A model generated the notes under the pieces. That model was not told the origin of the DNA. It saw only the letters and a program-made list of their open reading frames with translations, and searched no databases. Position numbers and translations under genes: made by a program. A DNA stretch of 64,000 bases, taken from Paenibacillus sp. FSL H7-0737 (GTDB lineage Bacteria; Bacillota; Bacilli; Paenibacillales; Paenibacillaceae). This document shows, piece after piece, positions 42,878 to 50,821 of this stretch. Position 1 is the stretch's first letter. Every line of letters begins with the position of its first letter. Where the stretch lies: the NCBI RefSeq assembly GCF_000758545.1, contig NZ_CP009279.1:992001-1056000 (forward strand), in the 5' to 3' direction.

Positions 42878-43519
42878 ATGAGGTACGCCGAGGATAATGC
42901 TTCCGCTCTGGTAATAACGGATGTGACATCTCAAGTGGATGAACGGTTCTGTACGCTGAGATGGCGCTGGCCGGACGGCGTGCAGGCGGTGTACATCCAT
43001 AAGACCTCCGCAGAAGAGGCTTCTATTGGCACCGGGGATATTCCTCCGGTCGGAATGAAGCTCTACACTCGTGAGGAATACAAATCTAACAATGGATACC
43101 GTGATCGATTGGATGAGATCGGCCTAGTCTCCTATACCATATACGCTCGCCTTGCTGAGAACGGAGAGACACTGCTGGTGAGGCAAAGTGACGGTGCGAA
43201 CCGTGTGGTGGTCAGTGCAGGCAAAGCCAGAATCTATTATTCCGTTCAACAAAAAAGAGGATTATTCGGAAAACAAAAGACCGTACATATGGCGATTACG
43301 GCAGAAGTTCCAGTGGCTCGAGATGTCCTCTGTTATGTTAAGAAACGGGGAGGACATCCGGCAGGGAAAGAGGATGGTATTCTCTTTCCCTTTGTACAGG
43401 ATTTCGCCCCTGGACGCAATGTACTCCCGCCGATTGAGATCGGTAAGGATGATTTTGTACGCATCTTTTTCACCGACGGTCCTAAGTATGGGCTTTATTA
43501 CGAGCTGGTGCCGGAGTAA
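42878..43519 (+). CDS. Unknown beta-rich protein of the VWA/GTPase locus
   Basis: A 213-residue cytoplasmic protein with no signal peptide. It is nearly all beta-strand with short loops. The N-terminal piece FCTLRWRWPDGVQAVYIHKT followed by YARLAENGETLLVR resembles a fibronectin-III or Ig-like domain; a second similar unit follows (AKARIYYSVQ-type strands, then KDDFVRIFFTDGPKYGLYYEL). No catalytic residues stand out. AAAGGGG precedes the ATG. It lies 22 bases after the second VWA gene and 84 bases before the GTPase gene. A role as an adaptor or binding subunit is inference. Confidence 0.68.
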   Translation: MRYAEDNASALVITDVTSQVDERFCTLRWRWPDGVQAVYIHKTSAEEASIGTGDIPPVGMKLYTREEYKSNNGYRDRLDEIGLVSYTIYARLAENGETLLVRQSDGANRVVVSAGKARIYYSVQQKRGLFGKQKTVHMAITAEVPVARDVLCYVKKRGGHPAGKEDGILFPFVQDFAPGRNVLPPIEIGKDDFVRIFFTDGPKYGLYYELVPE

Positions 43520-43529
43520 GATCAGTCTA

Positions 43530-43577
43530 TGCGTACAAGCGAGTGTTGGACAATGCCTGTCCATAGCAAGATACGCA
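43530..43577 (+). other. Nested inverted repeats before the GTPase gene
   Basis: TGCGTA (43530-43535) can pair with TACGCA (43572-43577), and inside it TGGACA (43547-43552) with TGTCCA (43558-43563), loop ATGCC. This would form a two-tier hairpin in the 84-base gap, with the ribosome binding site GGGAGG just downstream. No T tract follows. It may influence translation of the GTPase gene. Confidence 0.35.
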
Positions 43578-43603
43578 GATACAACTTTTGGGAGGATGAG
43601 TAG

Positions 43604-44866
43604 ATGTCTTTTTTTAGCCGTTTTATGAAAAAGAATCAGCCGGAGCCAAGGCCACTTTTTTACGATATTGTGTGTCCGTATTGCTTCACCAAGTTCTCTC
43701 CGGAGGATGTGGTCTTTCGGGCTATGCATAGCCGAGAGGACGATGAGAATTACGCGCTGGGCGAGGATGATGCCTTGAATAAATACCGTGAGCGCTTTGG
43801 GCTCGATACGGTGGATGACATAGAAGCAATCATTAATCCGGCGGATATTCCGGAAGAATACCATCATTATACCGATCATGTGTTAACAGGGCTTACGGAT
43901 CGCTATGGAGTGCTTACACGCAGACGGCTATGTCCATCCTGCCATAACGAGCTGCCTGTGACTGCAGGTAAGGTTCCAAGTAACATTATCTCGATTATCG
44001 GAGCTTCCCAAGTCGGGAAGTCGGTATATATGACCGCGCTGATTCATACCTTGCAGCATACGACAGCAGGACATTTCGATGCCGCTTGTATGCCGCTCAA
44101 CGCGGAGATTAGCCGTAAGTTCCGTACGCTCTATGAAGAACCGCTGTTTGAACGCGGGGATCTGCTAGCTTCCACACAGAAGGAGAAAATGCAGGAGCCG
44201 TTTATCTTTCAATTTGTTTTTAAGGATGAAGAAAAGCCGCCGCTGACACTTGTGTTCTTTGATGTAGCGGGTGAGGGCATGGTGGATCAGGATTATCTCG
44301 GACTACACGGTCAACATATTAAGAACTCTGCCGGTATTCTGTTTATGGTCGATCCGCTGCAAATCCGTTCGATCCGTGAGAAGATTCATATTAACATCGG
44401 TGATCGCCCGGGCGAATGGGTCTCGCAATATGACGAGCCGCGTGATGTTGTGCTGACGATGTTCGGTGATTTTATCGCTTATCAGGAAAAGAGCAAAACT
44501 GACATTCCAACAGCAGTCGTTCTTGCGAAAAGTGATATGCTGCATTCGCTGAAGGATGAGGATGGGGATTACATCAAGTCCAACAGTAATGTGTTCAATA
44601 ACTATGTCCATCGCAAAACATTGAATATGGATGAATTCCATAACATCGACGGAGAAATCCGCAGATTTATTGGTAAGGTGGACAGACCTTTTAAAGATAC
44701 GATGGATGTGTACTTCTCGAATACGGGCTATTTTGCGGTATCTGCGTTGGGCAGTAATCCTGTGAATCAGAAGATTGAGGGTGTAGTAAGCCCGATTCGC
44801 GTAGACGAGCCGTTTATTTGGCTGCTGCATAAGCTGAAGTATATTGAGGGGAGCGACGGCCCGTGA
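43604..44866 (+). CDS. GTPase with split zinc ribbon (DO-GTPase2-like)
   Basis: A 420-residue cytoplasmic protein. Cys pairs C24/C27 (CPYC) and C110/C113 (CPSC) flank an acidic insert and should form one split zinc ribbon. The P-loop is G133-ASQVGKS140, with hydrophobic strand IISII before it. The switch II/Walker B region is FFDVAGEG (D220, G223), and the base-specificity motif is AKSD (307-311) in place of NKxD. These match small GTPases of the double-GTPase-associated type found next to GAP1-like genes. The C-terminal region ends DEPFIWLLHKLKYIEG. GGGAGG precedes the ATG. Its stop overlaps the next gene's GTG start by 4 bases, so translation is coupled. Confidence 0.85.
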   Translation: MSFFSRFMKKNQPEPRPLFYDIVCPYCFTKFSPEDVVFRAMHSREDDENYALGEDDALNKYRERFGLDTVDDIEAIINPADIPEEYHHYTDHVLTGLTDRYGVLTRRRLCPSCHNELPVTAGKVPSNIISIIGASQVGKSVYMTALIHTLQHTTAGHFDAACMPLNAEISRKFRTLYEEPLFERGDLLASTQKEKMQEPFIFQFVFKDEEKPPLTLVFFDVAGEGMVDQDYLGLHGQHIKNSAGILFMVDPLQIRSIREKIHINIGDRPGEWVSQYDEPRDVVLTMFGDFIAYQEKSKTDIPTAVVLAKSDMLHSLKDEDGDYIKSNSNVFNNYVHRKTLNMDEFHNIDGEIRRFIGKVDRPFKDTMDVYFSNTGYFAVSALGSNPVNQKIEGVVSPIRVDEPFIWLLHKLKYIEGSDGP

Positions 44867-47823
44867 ATGTTTTCTCAGGGTCTAAGATCGCCCAACAAAT
44901 GTATACCCGCGAACGCCGCGGATTATTTCGTTCCACTGAAGGTTTTGATACAGTAGCGAAATCGGACAGTCTGGACAATAATTTTATCAAAAAAACACTG
45001 CATCCCTTCTGTCTCTACGATGCTCCAGCAGAGCTGGCCGCGCGTGGGGAGAAGGATGAGACTCTATATCCTAGTGCGCTGCACCTGTTCCATGCAGAGA
45101 ATGGCGACACTGTTCTTGGGACGAGTCGTTATCAAGCGACGGATTTTACGGGCCAGCGGAGCGCCTTTTTTGCACATAACTTTGTAGTTCCAGCCTCACG
45201 TTCAGAGGAGATTATTCAGAGCTACGGGGACTTTCTGCATGCTGATTTCGCAAAAAGTTATGAAGGAGAGCTGGGCGGAACCTTGCCGGAGCTGTCTGCT
45301 ATTCCAGTTATACGTACGGATCGCCGACCTGATCCTATAGCGGGATTACGCTTGCTAGGGATTGATGAAGGGATATTTAAGGCATTGCTGCAAGCGGTGA
45401 TGCTCTCTGTGGCAGGTAAGAAAAAAATCTATATCGCTCTAAATGTACCTATCACGGAGCTGTCCGCACGTGCGGTGGAGCTTACAGAGATTTTATATAG
45501 CGTGCTGCCGTATGAATTCCGCCGTAGATTAGGCGTGATTACGTATGCGAATGAACCGCAAAGCCGTAAATATATTCATCTTAGCTTTGTGGAAAAAGGC
45601 TCGCTCCGTCCCGGTGATCGCAGCATCGAGAAGGACTTCACATTCGATTTGGTTTCGGGTCGGATGGGGAATGTAGATTTTGGCGAGTCCCGTCAGCCGT
45701 ATGCTGATCTGGTTTGGAAGCTTTTACTTCTGAATCCAGGGGATCTCGACGATTTCGTAAGTTTTGCCGATCAGATCCTTCGCGGAGAAAGTCCTGAGCA
45801 TAAACTATCGCTCGCTCTCTATAATGAGTTAGCCGTATTTTATGAGATTGAGCAGGGGAATGAGCACTTATATACAGAGAACAAGAGCGCAGTGCTGAGT
45901 GGTTTACTCTCTTATCTTAAAGCGGATGGGGCGATTCATTCCAGAATCCGACTGAATGATATTTTCTTGGAGCGGTTCGACCGAGAATTTGATTTAGTCC
46001 GGCAAAGGAATGTCCCGGATCCTGCAATTATGGAGTGCTTTAAGGATTATTTTGTGCTCAAGGATCATAATTACAAAGTCAGAATTGTTGATTATTTCAT
46101 TAATGGTATGCTTCATAGCGTGGAAGCGGGACGCAAAGATGTTCTCAATGCAGCTTACGGTATCATTGAGAGAAATGATGAGCTAAGCGCTGCTTTTTTT
46201 CAACGGGTAATGTCTGAAGCGTATTTCCGCAAGCAGTTATTAGAACCTTATATGGAATCAAGACTAGTTGCTGCATCTAAATCTGTGGACATTCTGAATT
46301 TTGTACTCCATTGGGGCCGTTTTCTACCAGCTGCGTTAGAGCAACCTTTTGCTCAGGATGCAGTAAGGGATTATTTGCTAGAAAAGCTACAACTGGAGAC
46401 TGATCCGGTTGCTGCGGTGGCGGAAATTCATGGCACTGTAGATAAAGCGGAGAAAGATCGACGTAGAGGGACAGGCGTATCTTCTAAAGTACTCTCACTC
46501 ATGCAGGATCTGGCAGCATCTGCAGACAGATTCTTGCTGAACCGGCTATCCCTCACTGAAATGACGCAGGAGGACTTACTGGAGGTTGTTTTCTTACGTT
46601 ATGGCAATGTCGTGGATTGGCAGCCGCCACTAGATAGAATTAGCAAGCAGAAAGAAAATGCACTCCGCGCTGCTTATCGCTGGTTTGGTGAAGAGAAGCC
46701 GAATGAAGAGATTTTTGCAGGCTTATCTCCAAAGGAGCTGGACGATGTACAACTGCTCGGTCGCCGTTTACTGAAGGAAGCCCGAGTGTTAGAGCCTTTT
46801 GAACGTCTGCCTCTAGCTTTCTACTACACCAGTCAGCGCGAGGGTGGTCCACTGGATTATGACGCACTCTTGGAATTAGTAAAGCATAAAGCCGGTACCG
46901 ATAAGGATGTTATCTATCGATTCTTTGCATGGTCTCAAGGAAATTCTTTATTTACGATATCGAATAAAAAGCTTTATCCGGGTTACCGCCGGGCGATTCT
47001 GAAGTATTTCCAGAGCAGTGACCGCGAAGCCTTCAAGAATCGTGAGTTCCGTAAAAGCTATGTTGCTACAGCACGGCCTGCTCTTCAAAATGTGTACAAT
47101 GAAGCTCGCTCCCAGCTCGCTTCCCCGCTGGCGCGCTGGATCAGCCGCAGTCGATTTCGACTCCTGATCTCCGGTTCCATCACGGGCATTCTGGTGATTA
47201 TCGCAATTATCGTATTCAGTATGCTGCGTCCGGATGATCCAAAGACGGCTCTGCCGGGGACAAGCCCTGAGCCGACACCCGTTCAGAGTGCAGGCAATGA
47301 GCTGCCTCCGGCTTCAGTATACTTGAAGGATCAGAGCGTCGAAGGAGATAAGGGGAGCAGCATATTGGTGTTCACGTTTGCCAAAGCTGATGATTGTGTG
47401 CAATTTAATCCGCCGGAGATTAGTCTGATGACTTCATCCAATGTGGTGGATAAGAGCTTTAAAGTCGCTGCTAGCCATGGAACTTGTCCAGTTCCGTCAG
47501 CGGATGCCACAGGCACTACTTCTGAAACGGCTGAAGGTGCGGACGCTGCTAACGCAGGAGCCGATGCCACACCGTCTCCAACGCCTTCATCTGATGCGGA
47601 GAATAACACAGTTGATCCATCCGCGACAGCTGTCACAGAAGGGGTACAGCTATCCTATCAGGTGGAGGTTACCTTAGAACCGGGAGCGACCATTGTAGAG
47701 AAAAGTATGATCAAGGCGGGAAGATTTACATTGATTGTAGATCCCGCTCCAAAGGATACACTGGGTGTTAACTCAAGTGCTGAACCTTCTCCAACTGCAA
47801 GTCCGGAAGGAACAGCTGAATAA
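44863..47823 (+). CDS. Large membrane protein with GAP1-like (GTPase-associated protein 1) N-terminal domain
   Basis: A 986-residue protein. The N-terminal domain (about 1-160) has IAQQMYTRERRGLFRSTEGF and TSRYQATDFTGQRSAFFAHN, which match my memory of the GTPase-associated protein 1 N-terminal domain. A long helical middle region runs to about residue 755 without known motifs. One membrane segment lies at about 766-788 (LLISGSITGILVIIAIIVF), followed by a Pro/Thr/Ser-rich extracytoplasmic tail of about 195 residues that includes a small beta domain. The bulk is therefore inside and the tail outside. It starts with GTG, overlapping the GTPase gene by 4 bases; GAGGGGAG lies upstream. It is probably the effector or membrane partner of that GTPase. 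A terminator follows. Confidence 0.78.
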   Translation: MNVFSGSKIAQQMYTRERRGLFRSTEGFDTVAKSDSLDNNFIKKTLHPFCLYDAPAELAARGEKDETLYPSALHLFHAENGDTVLGTSRYQATDFTGQRSAFFAHNFVVPASRSEEIIQSYGDFLHADFAKSYEGELGGTLPELSAIPVIRTDRRPDPIAGLRLLGIDEGIFKALLQAVMLSVAGKKKIYIALNVPITELSARAVELTEILYSVLPYEFRRRLGVITYANEPQSRKYIHLSFVEKGSLRPGDRSIEKDFTFDLVSGRMGNVDFGESRQPYADLVWKLLLLNPGDLDDFVSFADQILRGESPEHKLSLALYNELAVFYEIEQGNEHLYTENKSAVLSGLLSYLKADGAIHSRIRLNDIFLERFDREFDLVRQRNVPDPAIMECFKDYFVLKDHNYKVRIVDYFINGMLHSVEAGRKDVLNAAYGIIERNDELSAAFFQRVMSEAYFRKQLLEPYMESRLVAASKSVDILNFVLHWGRFLPAALEQPFAQDAVRDYLLEKLQLETDPVAAVAEIHGTVDKAEKDRRRGTGVSSKVLSLMQDLAASADRFLLNRLSLTEMTQEDLLEVVFLRYGNVVDWQPPLDRISKQKENALRAAYRWFGEEKPNEEIFAGLSPKELDDVQLLGRRLLKEARVLEPFERLPLAFYYTSQREGGPLDYDALLELVKHKAGTDKDVIYRFFAWSQGNSLFTISNKKLYPGYRRAILKYFQSSDREAFKNREFRKSYVATARPALQNVYNEARSQLASPLARWISRSRFRLLISGSITGILVIIAIIVFSMLRPDDPKTALPGTSPEPTPVQSAGNELPPASVYLKDQSVEGDKGSSILVFTFAKADDCVQFNPPEISLMTSSNVVDKSFKVAASHGTCPVPSADATGTTSETAEGADAANAGADATPSPTPSSDAENNTVDPSATAVTEGVQLSYQVEVTLEPGATIVEKSMIKAGRFTLIVDPAPKDTLGVNSSAEPSPTASPEGTAE

Positions 47824-47836
47824 AGGAATTTCTGAT

Positions 47837-47880
47837 CAGCAGGACGATGCCGAAAGGTTTGGTTCTGCTGTTCTTTTTTT
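47837..47880 (+). terminator. Intrinsic terminator closing the VWA/GTPase gene row
   Basis: CAGCAGGAC (47837-47845) pairs with GTTCTGCTG (47862-47870), followed by TTCTTTTTTTG. A second GC-rich hairpin without a proper T run (ACCGCCC 47950-47956 with GGGCGGT 47964-47970) lies in the leader of the next gene. Confidence 0.75.
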
Positions 47881-48031
47881 GTTACTCATACAAAGCTTTT
47901 CTATAGACATGCTATGTATTAATAGATATGATTATGAAAATAAGGTTATACCGCCCTTTATAGGGGCGGTCTTTATGTTGTGCGCTCTTATTTTATGTAG
48001 TATCCATTCCTTTATAGAAAGAGGTTGAACA

Positions 48032-50611
48032 ATGAAGAAAATAGTCACCTCCAAGTTTTTTGTACTTGGACTGGCCATATTCATGGTCATTTCAATTTTA
48101 GGAACATCCCTTGCTCCGGCAGGAACCATCTTCGCAGAGGCAGGTGTTAGCACCGGACTAGATGAATCTAGCGATGCAGCTGCTCAGGCGGAGCGAATTA
48201 ATGTTGCGGATGCGACCTATACAGCTGCAGAATTTATTCTAAAGGGTGGCGTGCAGTCGGATTGGCAAGCGATTGGGCTGGCTCAAGCGGGATACAAACT
48301 GCCAGCAGGTTACCGTCTAGCTCTTGAGAAAAAGGTGAAGGATGCAGAGGGGAATTTCGCGAGCGTAACGGATTATGCGAGAATTGTACTCGCAGTAAGA
48401 GCGGTAGGTGCTGATCCTACCAACTTTGCTGGAAGCGGAACAACACCTGGCTATAACTTAATAGAGAAGATCTATAATCATGACAAAATCAGTGGACAGA
48501 CACTTAATAATCCAGTATATGCTTTGCTCGCACTGGACTCTGGTAAATATAACATTCCATATAACGCGAAATGGACAGCGGATAAGCTCATTGCTGAGAT
48601 TCTCTCCAAGCAAAATCAAGATGGCGGCTTTGCCTTAACGACAGGCGCTAGTGAGCCAGATATGACAGCGATAGCTTTGACCGCTCTAGCGGCACATAAG
48701 CGTAATCCAGAAGCTTACACAGCAGGACTACAAGCCGTATCTTGGCTCTCTAGTGCTCAGGATAGTCATGGAGGTTACGGAGATAGTGCTGAGAGCGCTG
48801 CACAAGCTATTCTAGGTCTCACATCCTTCGGTGTAGATCCAAGTGGATTAGAATATACCAAGAATAAAGTGAATCTGATCGGTAACCTGCTGAGCTACCG
48901 TCTAGCTGACGGAAGCTTCGCTCATAGCCGTGGCGGAAGCAGTAATATTCTAGCTACTGAGCAAGGCCTTCAGGCGCTTGTAGCCTACAATCTACTCTAT
49001 AAAGGCAGTAACAGTAAGTTATACGATTTTTCTAAGTCATCTGTTCAGAATGCCTTAATCTATGCACCTGTTACTGTAGAGGGTCCTAAGAGTACTTTAG
49101 CACAGGGATATGGATATGCTAGCAACGTACTTGGTGCACTAGAGAAGCTGGCTCTTCAGACGAACTTGCCGATCACGAATCCTTCCGGTGCATATGTCAC
49201 AGGAATTGGAAACATTCCCGCCGGAAGCTACGGCGGCTATGACGGATGGATGTATGCCGTATCCCGTAACGGTCAATGGATCAACCCTGATGTTGGAATG
49301 AGTGATTTTGCGCTTAAAGATTCAGATCAGGTCTTGGTATATTATGCTGGAGATGATACTAAACTTGTAGATTCGGTAACGGTGTCCAAAGCAAGCCTAA
49401 AAGAGGGCGATTCTTTTACTGTAGTAGTGACTAGTAAGACATGGAAATGGGATGCTGTAACGAATACATCCTCCCCGGTAGCTGCCAAAGCATCTGGCGT
49501 TCAGGTCCAAATTGGAAATCGCATCGTAACAACAAATGCTAAAGGCGAGGCGCTATTCTCAGGGAATGTTCCAGCAGGTGATTACAAGCTGACTGTAACA
49601 GGCTATCGTGAAGGAAAAGCGCCATCGATAGCTAAATATACTCAAGATCTAAAGGTAATTCCTAAGCATGTAACGGCTTCACTTACCGTTGAGGGTCCGC
49701 AAGGACTGATCGGTGAGGGGACTTTAAAGGCTTCCAATGCACTTGAAGCTTTGCAGCAATTGGGATTATCCAATGATTTTAAAGTAGATATCACGAAATC
49801 GTCGTATGGTAATTTTGTATCGGGCATTCATGGAGTTACTCAAGGCCTTTATGATGGCTGGTGGAGCTTCGTAGTATGGCGTAGCGGTGAATGGATCTAT
49901 CCAAGTGTAGGTATGGACGCTTTTGAATTACAGGAATCCGACCGTGTTCTTGTATATTATGCCGGAGAAACCACACAGGTTGTTAATACTGCGGTTGTAT
50001 CCTCTGCACAGCCGAAGCCGGGTGAAGCTTTCACAGTAACAGTTTCTCAGAAAAAATGGGTGTGGAATAAGGATACCTTTACTTCCGATCCAGTGACTTC
50101 TCCAGCCGCTGGCGTGCAGGTCTTGATCGGTGATCAGAAGGCGATCACAAATGCTAAGGGTGTAGCTGCATTTGACCAAGGTCTACCAGCGAATACCTAT
50201 ACGATCATTGTTACGGGATATGCTAAAGATAGTGTGCCTAGTGTGGCGCGTTATACTCAGTCACTAAACATTGCTTCAGATGTTATTGCTCCTGTTAAAG
50301 CTACGGCTACCCTTTCAGTCGTTGGGGATAACAAGAAGGGTACGATTCTGAACAGTACAACAGTATCGCTAAAAGAAGGTGAAACGGCTTATAGCTTATT
50401 GATTAGTCAATTGGGCGATAAGGTAGTATCATCCGGAAACGCTGGAAGTAAATACGTGAAATCTATAGATGGTTTGTCCGAATTTGATGGCGGACCTAGC
50501 AGTGGATGGAAGTATAAGACGAATAGAGATGCTGATCCAAGTATCAGCGCGGACAGCTACATTTTAGAGAACGGTGATATATTATATTGGTACTATTCAT
50601 CGGGTGAATAA
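48032..50611 (+). CDS. Secreted alpha/alpha-toroid plus DUF4430-domain protein
   Basis: An 859-residue secreted protein. A signal peptide of about 36 residues ends near TIFAEA. Residues 55-345 form a prenyltransferase/squalene-cyclase-type alpha/alpha toroid with repeats such as NQDGGFALTTGASEPDMTAI and DSHGGYGDSAESAAQAILGL. Three DUF4430-type beta domains follow (about 365-450, 560-650 and 775-859), each with a YDGWMYAV- or YDGWWSFVV-like core and a VLVYYAGE-type end. Two Ig-like domains lie between them (about 450-545 and 652-750). The order toroid then DUF4430-like beta domain is the same as in animal intrinsic factor and transcobalamin. No sortase motif or S-layer domain is seen. The ligand is unknown; a cobalamin riboswitch is not visible upstream. 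Confidence 0.85.
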   Translation: MKKIVTSKFFVLGLAIFMVISILGTSLAPAGTIFAEAGVSTGLDESSDAAAQAERINVADATYTAAEFILKGGVQSDWQAIGLAQAGYKLPAGYRLALEKKVKDAEGNFASVTDYARIVLAVRAVGADPTNFAGSGTTPGYNLIEKIYNHDKISGQTLNNPVYALLALDSGKYNIPYNAKWTADKLIAEILSKQNQDGGFALTTGASEPDMTAIALTALAAHKRNPEAYTAGLQAVSWLSSAQDSHGGYGDSAESAAQAILGLTSFGVDPSGLEYTKNKVNLIGNLLSYRLADGSFAHSRGGSSNILATEQGLQALVAYNLLYKGSNSKLYDFSKSSVQNALIYAPVTVEGPKSTLAQGYGYASNVLGALEKLALQTNLPITNPSGAYVTGIGNIPAGSYGGYDGWMYAVSRNGQWINPDVGMSDFALKDSDQVLVYYAGDDTKLVDSVTVSKASLKEGDSFTVVVTSKTWKWDAVTNTSSPVAAKASGVQVQIGNRIVTTNAKGEALFSGNVPAGDYKLTVTGYREGKAPSIAKYTQDLKVIPKHVTASLTVEGPQGLIGEGTLKASNALEALQQLGLSNDFKVDITKSSYGNFVSGIHGVTQGLYDGWWSFVVWRSGEWIYPSVGMDAFELQESDRVLVYYAGETTQVVNTAVVSSAQPKPGEAFTVTVSQKKWVWNKDTFTSDPVTSPAAGVQVLIGDQKAITNAKGVAAFDQGLPANTYTIIVTGYAKDSVPSVARYTQSLNIASDVIAPVKATATLSVVGDNKKGTILNSTTVSLKEGETAYSLLISQLGDKVVSSGNAGSKYVKSIDGLSEFDGGPSSGWKYKTNRDADPSISADSYILENGDILYWYYSSGE

Positions 50612-50634
50612 GTACGATTGATTATTGTTAGGCG

Positions 50635-50681
50635 GACACTACGATTCGGAGTATTAGCGGATCGAGTGTCCGTTTTTTTGT
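50635..50681 (+). terminator. Intrinsic terminator after the DUF4430 gene
   Basis: CGGACACT (50635-50642) pairs with AGTGTCCG (50667-50674), with further pairing inside, followed by a run of seven T. Confidence 0.85.
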
Positions 50682-50821
50682 TTTCGTTCGTTGCATTATT
50701 TGACAACAGAAACTTTTTTTCGACATTTTATTCATGATTTTATTTAAAAATCATCACACTATTCGCCTTTCTTACCGATAAAAATAGATAGTTAGTAAGA
50801 TCATGTGAAGGCGGAGTGCAG

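Noticed and set aside
43188-43628. 146-codon plus-strand reading frame overlapping the end of the 213-residue gene
   Set aside because: Out-of-frame shadow; its tail runs into the GTPase start without any translation signal.
43262-43879. 205-codon minus-strand reading frame over the beta-rich protein and GTPase genes
   Set aside because: It spans two well-supported plus-strand genes and their gap and has no ribosome binding site.
47765-48028. Small plus-strand reading frame between the GAP1-like and DUF4430 genes
   Set aside because: It overlaps the end of the GAP1-like gene out of frame and runs through an intrinsic terminator.
47824-48031. Cobalamin riboswitch before the toroid/DUF4430 gene
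   Set aside because: The domain order made me look for one, but no B12-box-like sequence is present; only a terminator and a small GC hairpin are seen.
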